From contig JAJYGE010000116.1 in assembly GCA_021785155.1 (NCBI GenBank), positions 1 to 5,999 on the forward strand: a stretch of 5,999 nt of DNA, in the 5' to 3' direction. This document shows positions 1 through 5,999 of this stretch, in pieces (position 1 is the first letter of the stretch; the number at the start of each line of letters is the position of its first letter). The notes below the pieces were generated by a model. It was given only the letters and a program-made list of their open reading frames with translations. It ran no database searches and was not told where the DNA came from. The stretch comes from Planctomycetota bacterium. Lineage in GTDB: Bacteria > Planctomycetota > Phycisphaerae > WQYP01. A program made the position numbers and the translations under genes.

Positions 1-582
1 GTGTACGGTACCGAGTGCTTCGGCGGCGGAGGCCTGAATTTGCAGCGCTGTAGCCGGCGATTTCAAGCGTGCCAGCCAGACTCTGCGCATGGATGCATTG
101 TGCCATTTTGACAGCAGCGGATCAAGCACCAGTGCAAACGCGTGTGGGTCGGATGAATCCAAATGAGCCAGAAAAGATTTCGTATGTTTATCGGCAATCC
201 GAGCCAGCGTTTTGGCGACCGACGTTCTCACGGTCACGGGCATCGCTTTGGAAGCCGCCATGTGTTCCAACAAGGGAATAAGCGTTTGGAGATCAGGTGC
301 CTTATTTTCGACCGCTACGCTAATTGCCGTGCAGGTTTTGGAGATTACTTCAGGAAGATTCTGCTGCAATGCCTGATACCAGAGTTTGGTAAGTTGCGGA
401 TTGTATGTCATTTGCACATGCAGGTGCGGCAATTGCGGAGAATGCAGCATGGGATTACCAATACCATTGGTTGGCGGAGCCGCATGCGCGCCGGCAGTGG
501 TTAATCCCAAGAGCAGTGGCACTAGAACGCGCAGAATTTTGCGGCAGGAATGTTTAGGCAAGCCAGTCAAAGCTTGTTTCAT
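1..582 (-). CDS. Exported helical-repeat (HEAT-like) protein, C-terminus outside window
   Basis: Partial gene: the reading frame is open from ATG at 582 to base 1 (194 codons, no stop). The N-terminus is a textbook signal peptide: basic n-region with K2, K10, R14 and K15, hydrophobic core about residues 16-30 (ILRVLVPLLLGLTTAG), and an AHA-AP cleavage site near residue 34. A Pro/His/Asn-rich linker follows (35-60). Residues about 62-194 look entirely alpha-helical, with Leu/Ala/Val patterning reminiscent of HEAT repeats, for example LIPLLEHMAAS...VRTSVAKTLARIA (101-130) and ASAAEALG (184-191). Such repeats usually serve as protein-binding scaffolds; no catalytic motif is visible. It begins 50 nt after the permease stop, on the same strand with no terminator between, so it is probably co-transcribed. 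The start at 582 is preferred over an in-frame ATG at 609 because it gives the better signal peptide and has a weak GGTG eight bases upstream. The HEAT assignment is by eye; other alpha-solenoids are possible. Confidence 0.8.
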   Translation of the reverse strand, partial: MKQALTGLPKHSCRKILRVLVPLLLGLTTAGAHAAPPTNGIGNPMLHSPQLPHLHVQMTYNPQLTKLWYQALQQNLPEVISKTCTAISVAVENKAPDLQTLIPLLEHMAASKAMPVTVRTSVAKTLARIADKHTKSFLAHLDSSDPHAFALVLDPLLSKWHNASMRRVWLARLKSPATALQIQASAAEALGTVH

Positions 583-632
583 GAACACATCACCAGTACG
601 GATCGACATCACGAATCAACCATTTGCGTAAA
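583..632. other. Intergenic gap between permease and exported helical-repeat gene
   Basis: Fifty bases with no hairpin-plus-T-run terminator and no clear promoter, consistent with read-through from the permease. It holds a 7-bp direct repeat, ACATCAC at 587-593 and 606-612 (19 nt apart), of unknown meaning. The minus-strand copy nearer the gene overlaps the weak GGTG that may act as its ribosome binding site. Confidence 0.5.
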
Positions 633-2303
633 CTAATCGGGCCGGGTCAAACGCCAGGTCCGGAACACCAGAACAATCGCGGCAACACACATTACCGTCA
701 GCATGAACCACCAGTTGGTAAGCACAAAGTTATAATCAGTAAACCCCGGCGCATGGATCGTGGCCAACGCCGCCGCCAGTGGATTAAATTGAAGAATTCC
801 CGCCACCATACTTAACGAGAAAAGCGTTCCGCGCCCGGCCCAGAAAACCAGCGTACCGCCGAAAAGCCCCAGCAGCAGTGCATATGATAACGCTGTCGCT
901 TGCGCGGTTTTACGGAACCAACTGCTGATGGCACTGCTGACCAGCAGACAAAACAGTGCGATCAACCCCAGTGTTATCAACACGGTCACCACACGGTCCG
1001 CCTGCCCCTTGTCAATAACCAGCATAACGGCATAACCCGGCAGTGTGGCAAAAAGCAACAGCAGCAGTGTGCGACAGACACTTAAGAGTTTACCTAGAAC
1101 AATGCTGGCCGGACTTAACGGTGTGACACGCAGCAATTGCCACGATTTATTCTGCAATTCCGAGCTAATCAACCCCGCCGACAAGCTTGGGGTAATTAGC
1201 ACAATCAACGTTACTTGGAACATGACCATCAATTCGCCCAGCGTCTGGGGCTGGAAATTCATGGAGCCGTAAGCGGCGGCCAGCATTAAGCCCAGTGAAA
1301 CGATCAGGCAGATTCCCACCAATCGCATCATCCAATGCGAACGGCCAAATCGGCTGGTGCGAAATTCCTTGACCATGACAGGATTACTCAGCGGGCCAAT
1401 CAGTCCGCTGCGGCGTTGCGGATCAAAAAACCAGAGGTACATAATGCGGCGATACGCCCGAACTTGGGTGGAGCGGTCGTCCGTGACCTTGCCGCTGGCA
1501 CGCGGACGGTCGAAAAGCCACTGGCCCAGACGTTGAATGCTTAACAATCCCAACACACCGCTGAGCACCAGTGAGCAGATCACAAATCGTGTGATCACCG
1601 AATCCCCGCCATTGACGGAATTACCGGCATGAACGGAATTGGATCCCAGCACATGCAACATCGCGGGAAGGGGTGAAAACGATGCCAGCCATCGACCCAC
1701 GAGCAGAAACGTCGGATTCTGCGTGTTGGCGACCAGGCGGTACGGAATCAGAAGCAGCAAATCCAGAACGAATAAGACCGCATAAGTCAGGCGTATGGCG
1801 GAATCCACATCATTGGCACGGATACTCACATACAGCCCCACAGCCGCTGATTCCAGCGCCACGAGAATAAAAATCAGATATAACGGCAAAACCTGATGCA
1901 CCAGGCTCACACCGCCCATGGCGAAGCAGGCGGTCATGCCGGGAATCGTCAGCAGCATAAGTATCATCGGCAATCCTAAAGCACCGATGAGTTTGCCACG
2001 ATAAATCGCCGCTGGCGAAAGCGGAGAATTCAGCAAAAGCGCCAGAGTACCGGTCCCCTTTTCCGCCACCACCGATGCCGCTGGAAATGCCGGGGCCACC
2101 AGCATCACGCCTACTAAAATAGTCCATGAAAGCAGACTTAATACCTGCTGCGCCTGTGTACCGGCCAGATTCACCCGTCCACCGGCCGGCCAGCGCAGAA
2201 CAATGACCGCCGCCAGTACCACCAGCCACGCAACTTCCAGAGCGGCCACGTTGGGCTTCCGCAGGGCGCCAATAAGTTCACGACGTACAATCGGGTTGTT
2301 CAC
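633..2303 (-). CDS. ABC-2-type transporter permease, fused tandem double-domain form
   Basis: Integral membrane subunit of an ABC exporter, 556 residues, with about twelve predicted helices (roughly 22-36, 56-78, 108-128, 134-158, 172-188, 236-254, 327-345, 358-379, 411-430, 437-458, 467-488, 531-547). It consists of two homologous six-helix halves. Each starts with an NP-x-x-x-(R/K)E motif (NPIVRRE at 3; NPVMVKEF at 307). Each has a coupling-type segment with PLSPA followed by GKL (94-106; 395-407), and each has an F-(S/N)-P-L motif before the last helix (209; 506). The offsets between pairs (304, 301, 297) are nearly constant, showing internal duplication. ABC-2 permeases normally have six helices and dimerise, so this protein may supply the whole channel. 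It starts with GTG at 2303, overlaps the ATPase stop by 4 nt (GTGA) and has a strong Shine-Dalgarno, indicating translational coupling. A loop at 221-236 carries short NSV repeats. Substrate unknown. Confidence 0.92.
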   Translation of the reverse strand: MNNPIVRRELIGALRKPNVAALEVAWLVVLAAVIVLRWPAGGRVNLAGTQAQQVLSLLSWTILVGVMLVAPAFPAASVVAEKGTGTLALLLNSPLSPAAIYRGKLIGALGLPMILMLLTIPGMTACFAMGGVSLVHQVLPLYLIFILVALESAAVGLYVSIRANDVDSAIRLTYAVLFVLDLLLLIPYRLVANTQNPTFLLVGRWLASFSPLPAMLHVLGSNSVHAGNSVNGGDSVITRFVICSLVLSGVLGLLSIQRLGQWLFDRPRASGKVTDDRSTQVRAYRRIMYLWFFDPQRRSGLIGPLSNPVMVKEFRTSRFGRSHWMMRLVGICLIVSLGLMLAAAYGSMNFQPQTLGELMVMFQVTLIVLITPSLSAGLISSELQNKSWQLLRVTPLSPASIVLGKLLSVCRTLLLLLFATLPGYAVMLVIDKGQADRVVTVLITLGLIALFCLLVSSAISSWFRKTAQATALSYALLLGLFGGTLVFWAGRGTLFSLSMVAGILQFNPLAAALATIHAPGFTDYNFVLTNWWFMLTVMCVAAIVLVFRTWRLTRPD

Positions 2304-3283
2304 GACTTGGCCTCCCCGGCTGCAATTTCCGCTTTGTCCTGCTGTGTGACAGACAGAAAAGCATCTTCGAGGTCTTGCTGCATTTCACGGAATTGACTCA
2401 CGCGCACCTGCGCCGAGACCAGCCGCTGCAGCGCCACCGCCAGACTTTGTTCATTGCCGGTGGTGTTGAATCGCACCATCATTTCAGATGGCGCTTCGGT
2501 AACCGTGGCTGATTGGTCAAGATTATCCCGCAGGATTCCCGCTGCCTGCGCAACATCGTCTTCAGAAAGCAGTTGGATTTCGATCATGCGCTGATGCCGG
2601 ACATTTTGCATGATCTGATCCAGTGTGCCGAACGCTCTAAGTTTTCCATGCGTCATAATCGCAACCATATTGCATATCCGCGCCAGTTCCGGCAGAATGT
2701 GACTGGTAACAATAAGCGTCTTACCTCTTTGCGCCAGATTCAAAAGAATTTCGCGCATTTCCACGCGTGCCGCTGGATCAAGGCCGTTGGCCGGTTCATC
2801 CAGAATCAGCACGGGAGGGTCATGCAACAGAGTTCGGGCGATGGCAACGCGCTGTTTCATTCCGTGGGAGAGGCTTTCAACATATAAATCCGCCATGTGC
2901 GCAGCACCGGTAATGGCCAGCGAAGCGTTGATGCGATCCTGCCTTTGTTTGCGGGGAATTTTGAAAGCCGCCCCGAAGAAATCCAGATATTCGCGCACGC
3001 GCATGTTGTCATAGGACCCGAATGTATCAGGCATGTAACCGACAAGATGTTTAATTTTTCGCGCGTCAGCGGTGCAATCCACCCCGCCGATAGACGCTTT
3101 GCCGCTCGTGGGACGGATCAAACCCACGAGAATTTTAATCGTCGTGGTTTTCCCGGCACCATTGGGCCCGATAAAACCGAGTATCTGGCCTTTTTCCAGG
3201 CGAATGCTCAGATGATCCAGGGCGGTAAAATCGCCATAGACCTTTGTCAATTCCACTGTTTCTACTACTGGTGCGTCACTCAT
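2300..3283 (-). CDS. ABC transporter ATP-binding protein (ABC-2 exporter class)
   Basis: Cytoplasmic ATPase that would energise the neighbouring permease; 327 residues from the chosen start (positions below use this start). Visible motifs in order: Walker A GPNGAGKTT at 39-47; Q-loop region VGYMPDTFGSYDN around 81-93; signature LSHGMKQR at 138-145; Walker B VLILDEP at 158-164; D-loop NGLDP at 166-170; H-loop His195 in VTSHIL. A C-terminal extension of about 90 residues ends in a LEDAFL motif (305-310), typical of the CcmA/drug-export-like family. The Q-loop position holds Asp where Gln is canonical, and the signature reads LSHGM instead of LSGGQ; variants of this kind occur in this subfamily. 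An in-frame ATG at 3289 would add two residues, but AGGA (3293-3290) would then abut it directly. With the ATG at 3283 the spacing is 6 nt, so 3283 is preferred. The gene overlaps the permease by 4 nt and lies 47 nt after the first gene. Confidence 0.95.
   Translation of the reverse strand: MSDAPVVETVELTKVYGDFTALDHLSIRLEKGQILGFIGPNGAGKTTTIKILVGLIRPTSGKASIGGVDCTADARKIKHLVGYMPDTFGSYDNMRVREYLDFFGAAFKIPRKQRQDRINASLAITGAAHMADLYVESLSHGMKQRVAIARTLLHDPPVLILDEPANGLDPAARVEMREILLNLAQRGKTLIVTSHILPELARICNMVAIMTHGKLRAFGTLDQIMQNVRHQRMIEIQLLSEDDVAQAAGILRDNLDQSATVTEAPSEMMVRFNTTGNEQSLAVALQRLVSAQVRVSQFREMQQDLEDAFLSVTQQDKAEIAAGEAKS
2311..2317 (-). promoter_or_regulatory. Strong Shine-Dalgarno for the GTG-initiated permease
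   Basis: GGGGAGG lies 7 nt before GTG 2303, inside the last codons of the ATPase gene. It supports the non-ATG start and, with the 4-nt GTGA overlap, suggests coupled translation that keeps ATPase and permease stoichiometric. Confidence 0.8.
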
Positions 3284-3289
3284 AATCAT

Positions 3290-3293
3290 TCCT
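3290..3293 (-). promoter_or_regulatory. Shine-Dalgarno deciding the ATPase start
   Basis: AGGA (within CAGGA) sits 6 nt before ATG 3283 but directly abuts ATG 3289. Normal spacing therefore favours initiation at the second Met, giving MSDAP... as the N-terminus. Confidence 0.6.
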
Positions 3294-3305
3294 GTTTGAT
3301 TCCAG

Positions 3306-3319
3306 GGAACTTAAGTTCC
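3306..3319. repeat. Perfect 14-bp palindrome in the gap between first gene and ATPase
   Basis: GGAACTTAAGTTCC reads the same on both strands and fills the middle of the 47-nt gap between the stop at 3331 and the ATPase start. As RNA it could form a 5-bp stem (GGAAC/GUUCC) with a UUAA tetraloop. There is no following T-run, so it is not a classical terminator. It could be a protein-binding site, a processing site or a small hairpin just upstream of the ATPase ribosome binding site. Function unknown. Confidence 0.6.
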
Positions 3320-3330
3320 TACGCGTGGCC

Positions 3331-5643
3331 TTATTGTACCGTGCCTGCGGCCGTTAAACGGATCGTTGTCATGTGCCAGGTGCTGTTGGGGTCAATATTG
3401 CCGCCAACAACGATTTCACACTGCCATCCACCAGCCGGGCCAATACTGGATAGTTCCGGCAATGTGGGATGAAGTACCATCGTCCCACCGTTGATCGCTG
3501 CGCCGATTTGAATCCATTTTCCATGTTCCCGAACCAATACTGAAACCGGGCGGCCTGGCGAGCTGAGTTTAATTGTTAAAGTGGCGCTGGTTAATCTCAC
3601 GGGAAGAACCTGTCGGGGCAACTGAAAGCGCACAAATATACGCGCCGGCGATGAAAGGTCCTGCAGCCATCGATGGTTGCGCGTATTGTACACCGGAGCC
3701 GGGGCATGCAGGCCCGGGCCAGGAACAAGCCGATATGGCAAATAGGGCCATGGTATCTCAACGTGCGTTCCGACCGCACTTCGCTGCATCTCCAGCGGAA
3801 TAACCAGCAGCGTTTGATTCATCGTAACCGGATTATGCGTCAGATGCACCATCGGCATGGCCGCGGATGGCCAATCAAGCAGCATCGGTTCAGCCGGGCC
3901 TTCTGTATTAAACAACCGTGATTCAATGGTGTTATGCCGCTGCTGGCTTCGGGTTAAGAAGGAGGATTGAATAAATTGTCCGGAGGGCAAAATCTGGGCA
4001 GTGCCGGCCAGGAGCTTTCCGGCACCGGCACGGGCCAAAGCCAACGCACCGCGCGGTGCCGCAATGGCCGCATCCTGTAAATGAGCCAGCAATGATTCCT
4101 GCCCGGAAACCTGCAATCCCGCCGGACCAAACATCCCGATGATCGGTTTGATAAGCTTGTCTTTATGCGTGCTGGTGAAAGGAATGTCAATGGTGGCAGC
4201 GGACGGCAAATGAAGATTCTGCCATTGGAATTTCTGGTCCGGTTGTGCTACTACGCTGGCATTGGACTGTTTGGCGAAACTGGTTGTGGGATTCAGTTGA
4301 AACGCGGACGACGTTGTCAACTCTGCCGCCCGCGCATTGGGTGAAAAAATCGATGCAAAACCGCTTATCGCCAGCAAATGCTGACTCGGGGAGGCGGACG
4401 CAATTTGATACGATGAAAGTGTAAGCTTCACGCGCCCGCGATTCAATTTTCCATTGACAATAAGAATAATGCCAGCCACCATCGCCAAAGCAATCGCAAC
4501 TGGTGCCAGACTTTCAAGTCTGTCTTTGCGCCCCAACACAAAGGCGGCCAGTAGAAGTATAATCGTCATCCCCACCAGAACCACGCCGATAATCATTCGC
4601 CCGGAAATTCGGTACCCGATTTGTGATGTGGCACTGTGCTTAAGCACGGATATCGGCGTATGAAACCCGCTGGCGGCATAGAAATTTCGGACAATCGGCC
4701 AGAGCACGGCTCCGCCTTTTTGTGTTTTGTTGAGCATCCCGCGCCCATTAACCGCGCAAATATACACCCGGCCCAGACCGATATGACGCATTAATACCAC
4801 GGGCCAAGCGTTCATTTTTTCCAGCGTCTCATATCCTGGAGCCAGCAGATATACGGCATGAATGGCTTTTTTCAAATGCAGGACCGAATTTTTAGTGCCC
4901 GGCCCGGAAAATCGCAGCGTCGCGGTGCGGGTTTGTCCCACCTTGGTAATAGTCCAATCCGAGCCTAATAAAGCTCGGCCAAAGCTGTCACTGACCCTCT
5001 CGGCCTGAATCCAGAGTTGACCACCGGAGACCAGCCACCGGCGCATGGCATTGATTTGGGGGGCGGCAAGATTCATGTGTCGGCGTGCGGCGAAAATCCC
5101 GTACACGCCATCATATTCAGAGGGTACATACGGCATGTGTGAAGCATTGGTGTACGCAATAACCGACGAAAGGCCCTCTTGCTTGCGCATCTGTACCGCA
5201 AGATCAGCGGTAGCCTGGTCATTATCGTCCGTCACGGCCATGGTGGCGTAGCGGGCTGCGGGAGTAAACATGCCCCCGTTGTTCCGGGCAATAATATGCC
5301 CCGAAGCACCCGCCAGCCAAGCAGTGTAATCTGTGACTTTCTTGCCGGGCCGCGGAAATGGGCAGAATACCGGAAGAGAAATAACTTCCTCACTGCGAGC
5401 AGGCAGCCAGATGGGCTCCACAAATTCAATATTGGACATCCGATCCAGGCGCACAAATAAATCCGCGCGAACGGCCTGATACGTTGAATTGCTCAACCCC
5501 GCAATCGCGGCATTCCAACGATTACCGCGCGCCGATAGTGTGGCCGCGGATACCGTTTGCAGCTGCACTGTTGCCGCCCCGGCGCGCAAAGCCGCTGAAA
5601 TTGAAACGACCACCAACAACAATATTGCCGCCCATCGGCTCAT
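3331..5643 (-). CDS. Membrane-anchored extracytoplasmic protein with amidotransferase-like domain; probable ABC exporter partner
   Basis: 770 residues from ATG 5643. Layout: signal peptide about 1-23 (MSRW, then a run of L/V/A ending RAGAA); an extracytoplasmic region about 24-345; two helices (about 350-370 and 379-396) joined by a short basic loop GRKDR; then a second outer region of about 370 residues. Residues about 160-300 look like a class I glutamine-amidotransferase-like fold: SEYDGVYG (175-182), helix, WLVSGGQLWI (203-212), and later GLGRVYI (289-295). No nucleophile elbow with Cys is apparent, so it is probably a non-enzymatic binding domain. After the helices an FSPN motif (433-436) resembles the layout of large uncharacterised membrane proteins encoded beside ABC-2 transporters in several phyla. 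The C-terminal 105 residues look like a beta-sandwich (FVRFQLP..., then SATLTIKL). It is the first gene of the cluster. I recognise no named family; GldG-like auxiliary function is only an analogy. The frame stays open upstream to 5766, but the Shine-Dalgarno and signal peptide fix the start at 5643. Confidence 0.88.
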   Translation of the reverse strand: MSRWAAILLLVVVSISAALRAGAATVQLQTVSAATLSARGNRWNAAIAGLSNSTYQAVRADLFVRLDRMSNIEFVEPIWLPARSEEVISLPVFCPFPRPGKKVTDYTAWLAGASGHIIARNNGGMFTPAARYATMAVTDDNDQATADLAVQMRKQEGLSSVIAYTNASHMPYVPSEYDGVYGIFAARRHMNLAAPQINAMRRWLVSGGQLWIQAERVSDSFGRALLGSDWTITKVGQTRTATLRFSGPGTKNSVLHLKKAIHAVYLLAPGYETLEKMNAWPVVLMRHIGLGRVYICAVNGRGMLNKTQKGGAVLWPIVRNFYAASGFHTPISVLKHSATSQIGYRISGRMIIGVVLVGMTIILLLAAFVLGRKDRLESLAPVAIALAMVAGIILIVNGKLNRGRVKLTLSSYQIASASPSQHLLAISGFASIFSPNARAAELTTSSAFQLNPTTSFAKQSNASVVAQPDQKFQWQNLHLPSAATIDIPFTSTHKDKLIKPIIGMFGPAGLQVSGQESLLAHLQDAAIAAPRGALALARAGAGKLLAGTAQILPSGQFIQSSFLTRSQQRHNTIESRLFNTEGPAEPMLLDWPSAAMPMVHLTHNPVTMNQTLLVIPLEMQRSAVGTHVEIPWPYLPYRLVPGPGLHAPAPVYNTRNHRWLQDLSSPARIFVRFQLPRQVLPVRLTSATLTIKLSSPGRPVSVLVREHGKWIQIGAAINGGTMVLHPTLPELSSIGPAGGWQCEIVVGGNIDPNSTWHMTTIRLTAAGTVQ

Positions 5644-5650
5644 CACGTCA

Positions 5651-5656
5651 CTCCTA
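5651..5656 (-). promoter_or_regulatory. Shine-Dalgarno for the 5643 start
   Basis: TAGGAG on the minus strand (followed by TGA, so AGGAGTGA) lies 7 nt before ATG 5643. It decides this start against in-frame upstream codons as far back as 5766, and the protein then begins directly with a signal peptide. Confidence 0.8.
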
Positions 5657-5660
5657 CATC

Positions 5661-5678
5661 GTTCGCTCAGCGGCGAAC
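5661..5678. repeat. Perfect 6-bp inverted repeat just upstream of the leader ribosome binding site
   Basis: GTTCGC (5661-5666) and GCGAAC (5673-5678) are exact reverse complements with a 6-nt loop. In the minus-strand transcript the hairpin would end 4 nt before TAGGAG of the first gene, so it could affect ribosome access or stabilise the 5' end. Short stems occur by chance, so function is inferred from position only. Confidence 0.45.
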
Positions 5679-5714
5679 CATGATTTGAGACTCGGAATCG
5701 TACAGCATCTTTCG

Positions 5715-5738
5715 CTGCGCGTAAATACCACCGCGCAG
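5715..5738. repeat. Perfect 7-bp GC-rich inverted repeat in the leader
   Basis: CTGCGCG (5715-5721) and CGCGCAG (5732-5738) are exact reverse complements around a 10-nt A/T-rich centre (TAAATACCAC). The centre-to-centre distance of the two half-sites is 17 nt. The layout fits either an RNA hairpin or a dimeric operator, about 72-95 nt before the first gene's start. On the plus strand a T6 run follows only after 9 nt (5748-5753), so it is a poor terminator in that direction. Confidence 0.45.
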
Positions 5739-5913
5739 GTGTGGCTCTTTTTTCAAGTCCGGTCAAAATTTAAAAAGGCACGTGAGATAACACATGCTTT
5801 GCAAGATCATCATTGCGTCTGATCCTCCGCCGGTGCATTGACGCACTGTTTTCTGATTGTTTGCCAGCATCCTACAGCTTTCGCATGTGGGTTCTTAACG
5901 CGGGCTTGTGCGG

Positions 5914-5958
5914 AAAAAAGCACCCGGCGGATGGCGTGTCCTACATCCACCGGGGGTG
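5914..5958 (-). terminator. Rho-independent terminator of an upstream minus-strand gene
   Basis: On the minus strand the arm CACCCCCGGTGGATG (5958-5944), a 10-nt loop (5943-5934) and the arm CATCCGCCGGGTG (5933-5921) form a GC-rich stem. CATCC/GGATG pair at the top and CACCC/GGGTG at the base, with one mismatch and a 2-nt bulge. C and then T6 (5919-5914) follow immediately. There is no T-run on the other side for the plus strand, so the direction is clear. It implies a co-directional gene ending right of, or at, the window edge, and separates it from this cluster. Confidence 0.75.
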
Positions 5959-5999
5959 TCAAGAAAAAGCGGTCACAGCATTATGGCCCATGGCCCTTG

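Larger units (their letters stand above)
5644..5999. other. Non-coding upstream region and probable promoter/leader of the cluster
   Basis: No credible gene lies here on either strand. The region contains the terminator (5958-5914), then about 270 nt of leader with the two inverted repeats and the first gene's Shine-Dalgarno. No strong sigma-70 promoter is evident. A weak candidate is TAGGAT (minus strand, 5874-5869) with TTAAGA 18 nt upstream; another weak -10-like element is TGGTATTTA near 5723-5731. All three minus-strand frames near 5960-5999 meet stops quickly, so any tail of the neighbouring gene inside the window is only a few codons and cannot be identified. Confidence 0.6.

Noticed and set aside
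583..609. Earlier in-frame ATG (609) for the exported helical-repeat protein
   Set aside because: Adds nine residues MSIRTGDVF before a proper signal peptide and has no recognisable ribosome binding site; possible but less likely than 582.
587..612. ACATCAC direct repeat in the permease-to-exported-protein gap as an operator
   Set aside because: Only 7 bp per copy, no symmetry and no promoter nearby; chance is a sufficient explanation.
1810..2229. Minus-strand frame of 139 codons inside the permease gene
   Set aside because: Gly/Ser/Arg-rich out-of-frame translation of a strongly supported membrane protein; no independent evidence.
2897..3472. Plus-strand open frame of 191 codons across the ATPase start and the gap
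   Set aside because: It is antisense to two well-supported genes, Cys/His/Arg-rich with no domain pattern and no good ribosome binding site; a shadow of the real coding strand.
5715..5753. Plus-strand Rho-independent terminator (hairpin plus T6)
   Set aside because: The T-run starts 9 nt after the stem and no plus-strand gene ends there; an operator or leader hairpin is more plausible.
5644..5766. 41-residue N-terminal extension of the first gene
   Set aside because: It would bury the signal peptide, reads as low-quality basic sequence, includes both leader inverted repeats, and lacks a Shine-Dalgarno, while 5643 has one at 7 nt.
5957..5962. TTGACA on the minus strand as a -35 box
   Set aside because: It overlaps the base of the terminator stem and no -10-like hexamer is found at 16-18 nt spacing.

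Overview
The window holds one minus-strand gene cluster. Reading right to left, it runs: a membrane-anchored extracytoplasmic protein (5643-3331), an ABC-transporter ATPase (3283-2300), a fused double ABC-2-type permease (2303-633), and an exported helical-repeat protein that leaves the window at base 1 (582 to <1). Gaps are 47 nt, a 4-nt overlap and 50 nt. No terminator is visible between genes, so the four are most likely one transcription unit that continues past the left edge.

The organism is probably a Gram-negative-type bacterium with moderate GC. The ATPase wording around the Q-loop (GYMPD..., then EYLDFF), the two-repeat ABC-2 permease and the large companion protein with an amidotransferase-like fold suggest Planctomycetota or a related PVC lineage. 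This rests on family resemblance by eye, not on a search. Nothing points to a phage, plasmid, transposon or CRISPR array, and no tRNA or rRNA is apparent.

The right end (5644-5999) is non-coding as far as can be seen. It carries a convincing Rho-independent terminator on the minus strand (5958-5914), which presumably ends an upstream co-directional gene outside the window. About 270 nt of leader follow, with two perfect short inverted repeats (5715-5738 and 5661-5678), the second just upstream of a good Shine-Dalgarno.

As a system, the ATPase would power the twelve-helix permease. The first protein places large domains outside the membrane next to it, anchored by two helices. The fourth gene supplies an exported alpha-helical scaffold-like protein. 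The substrate cannot be read from the sequence. The most interesting aspects are the internal duplication of the permease, the uncharacterised extracytoplasmic partner, the Gln-to-Asp change in the ATPase Q-loop, and the leader and intergenic palindromes.
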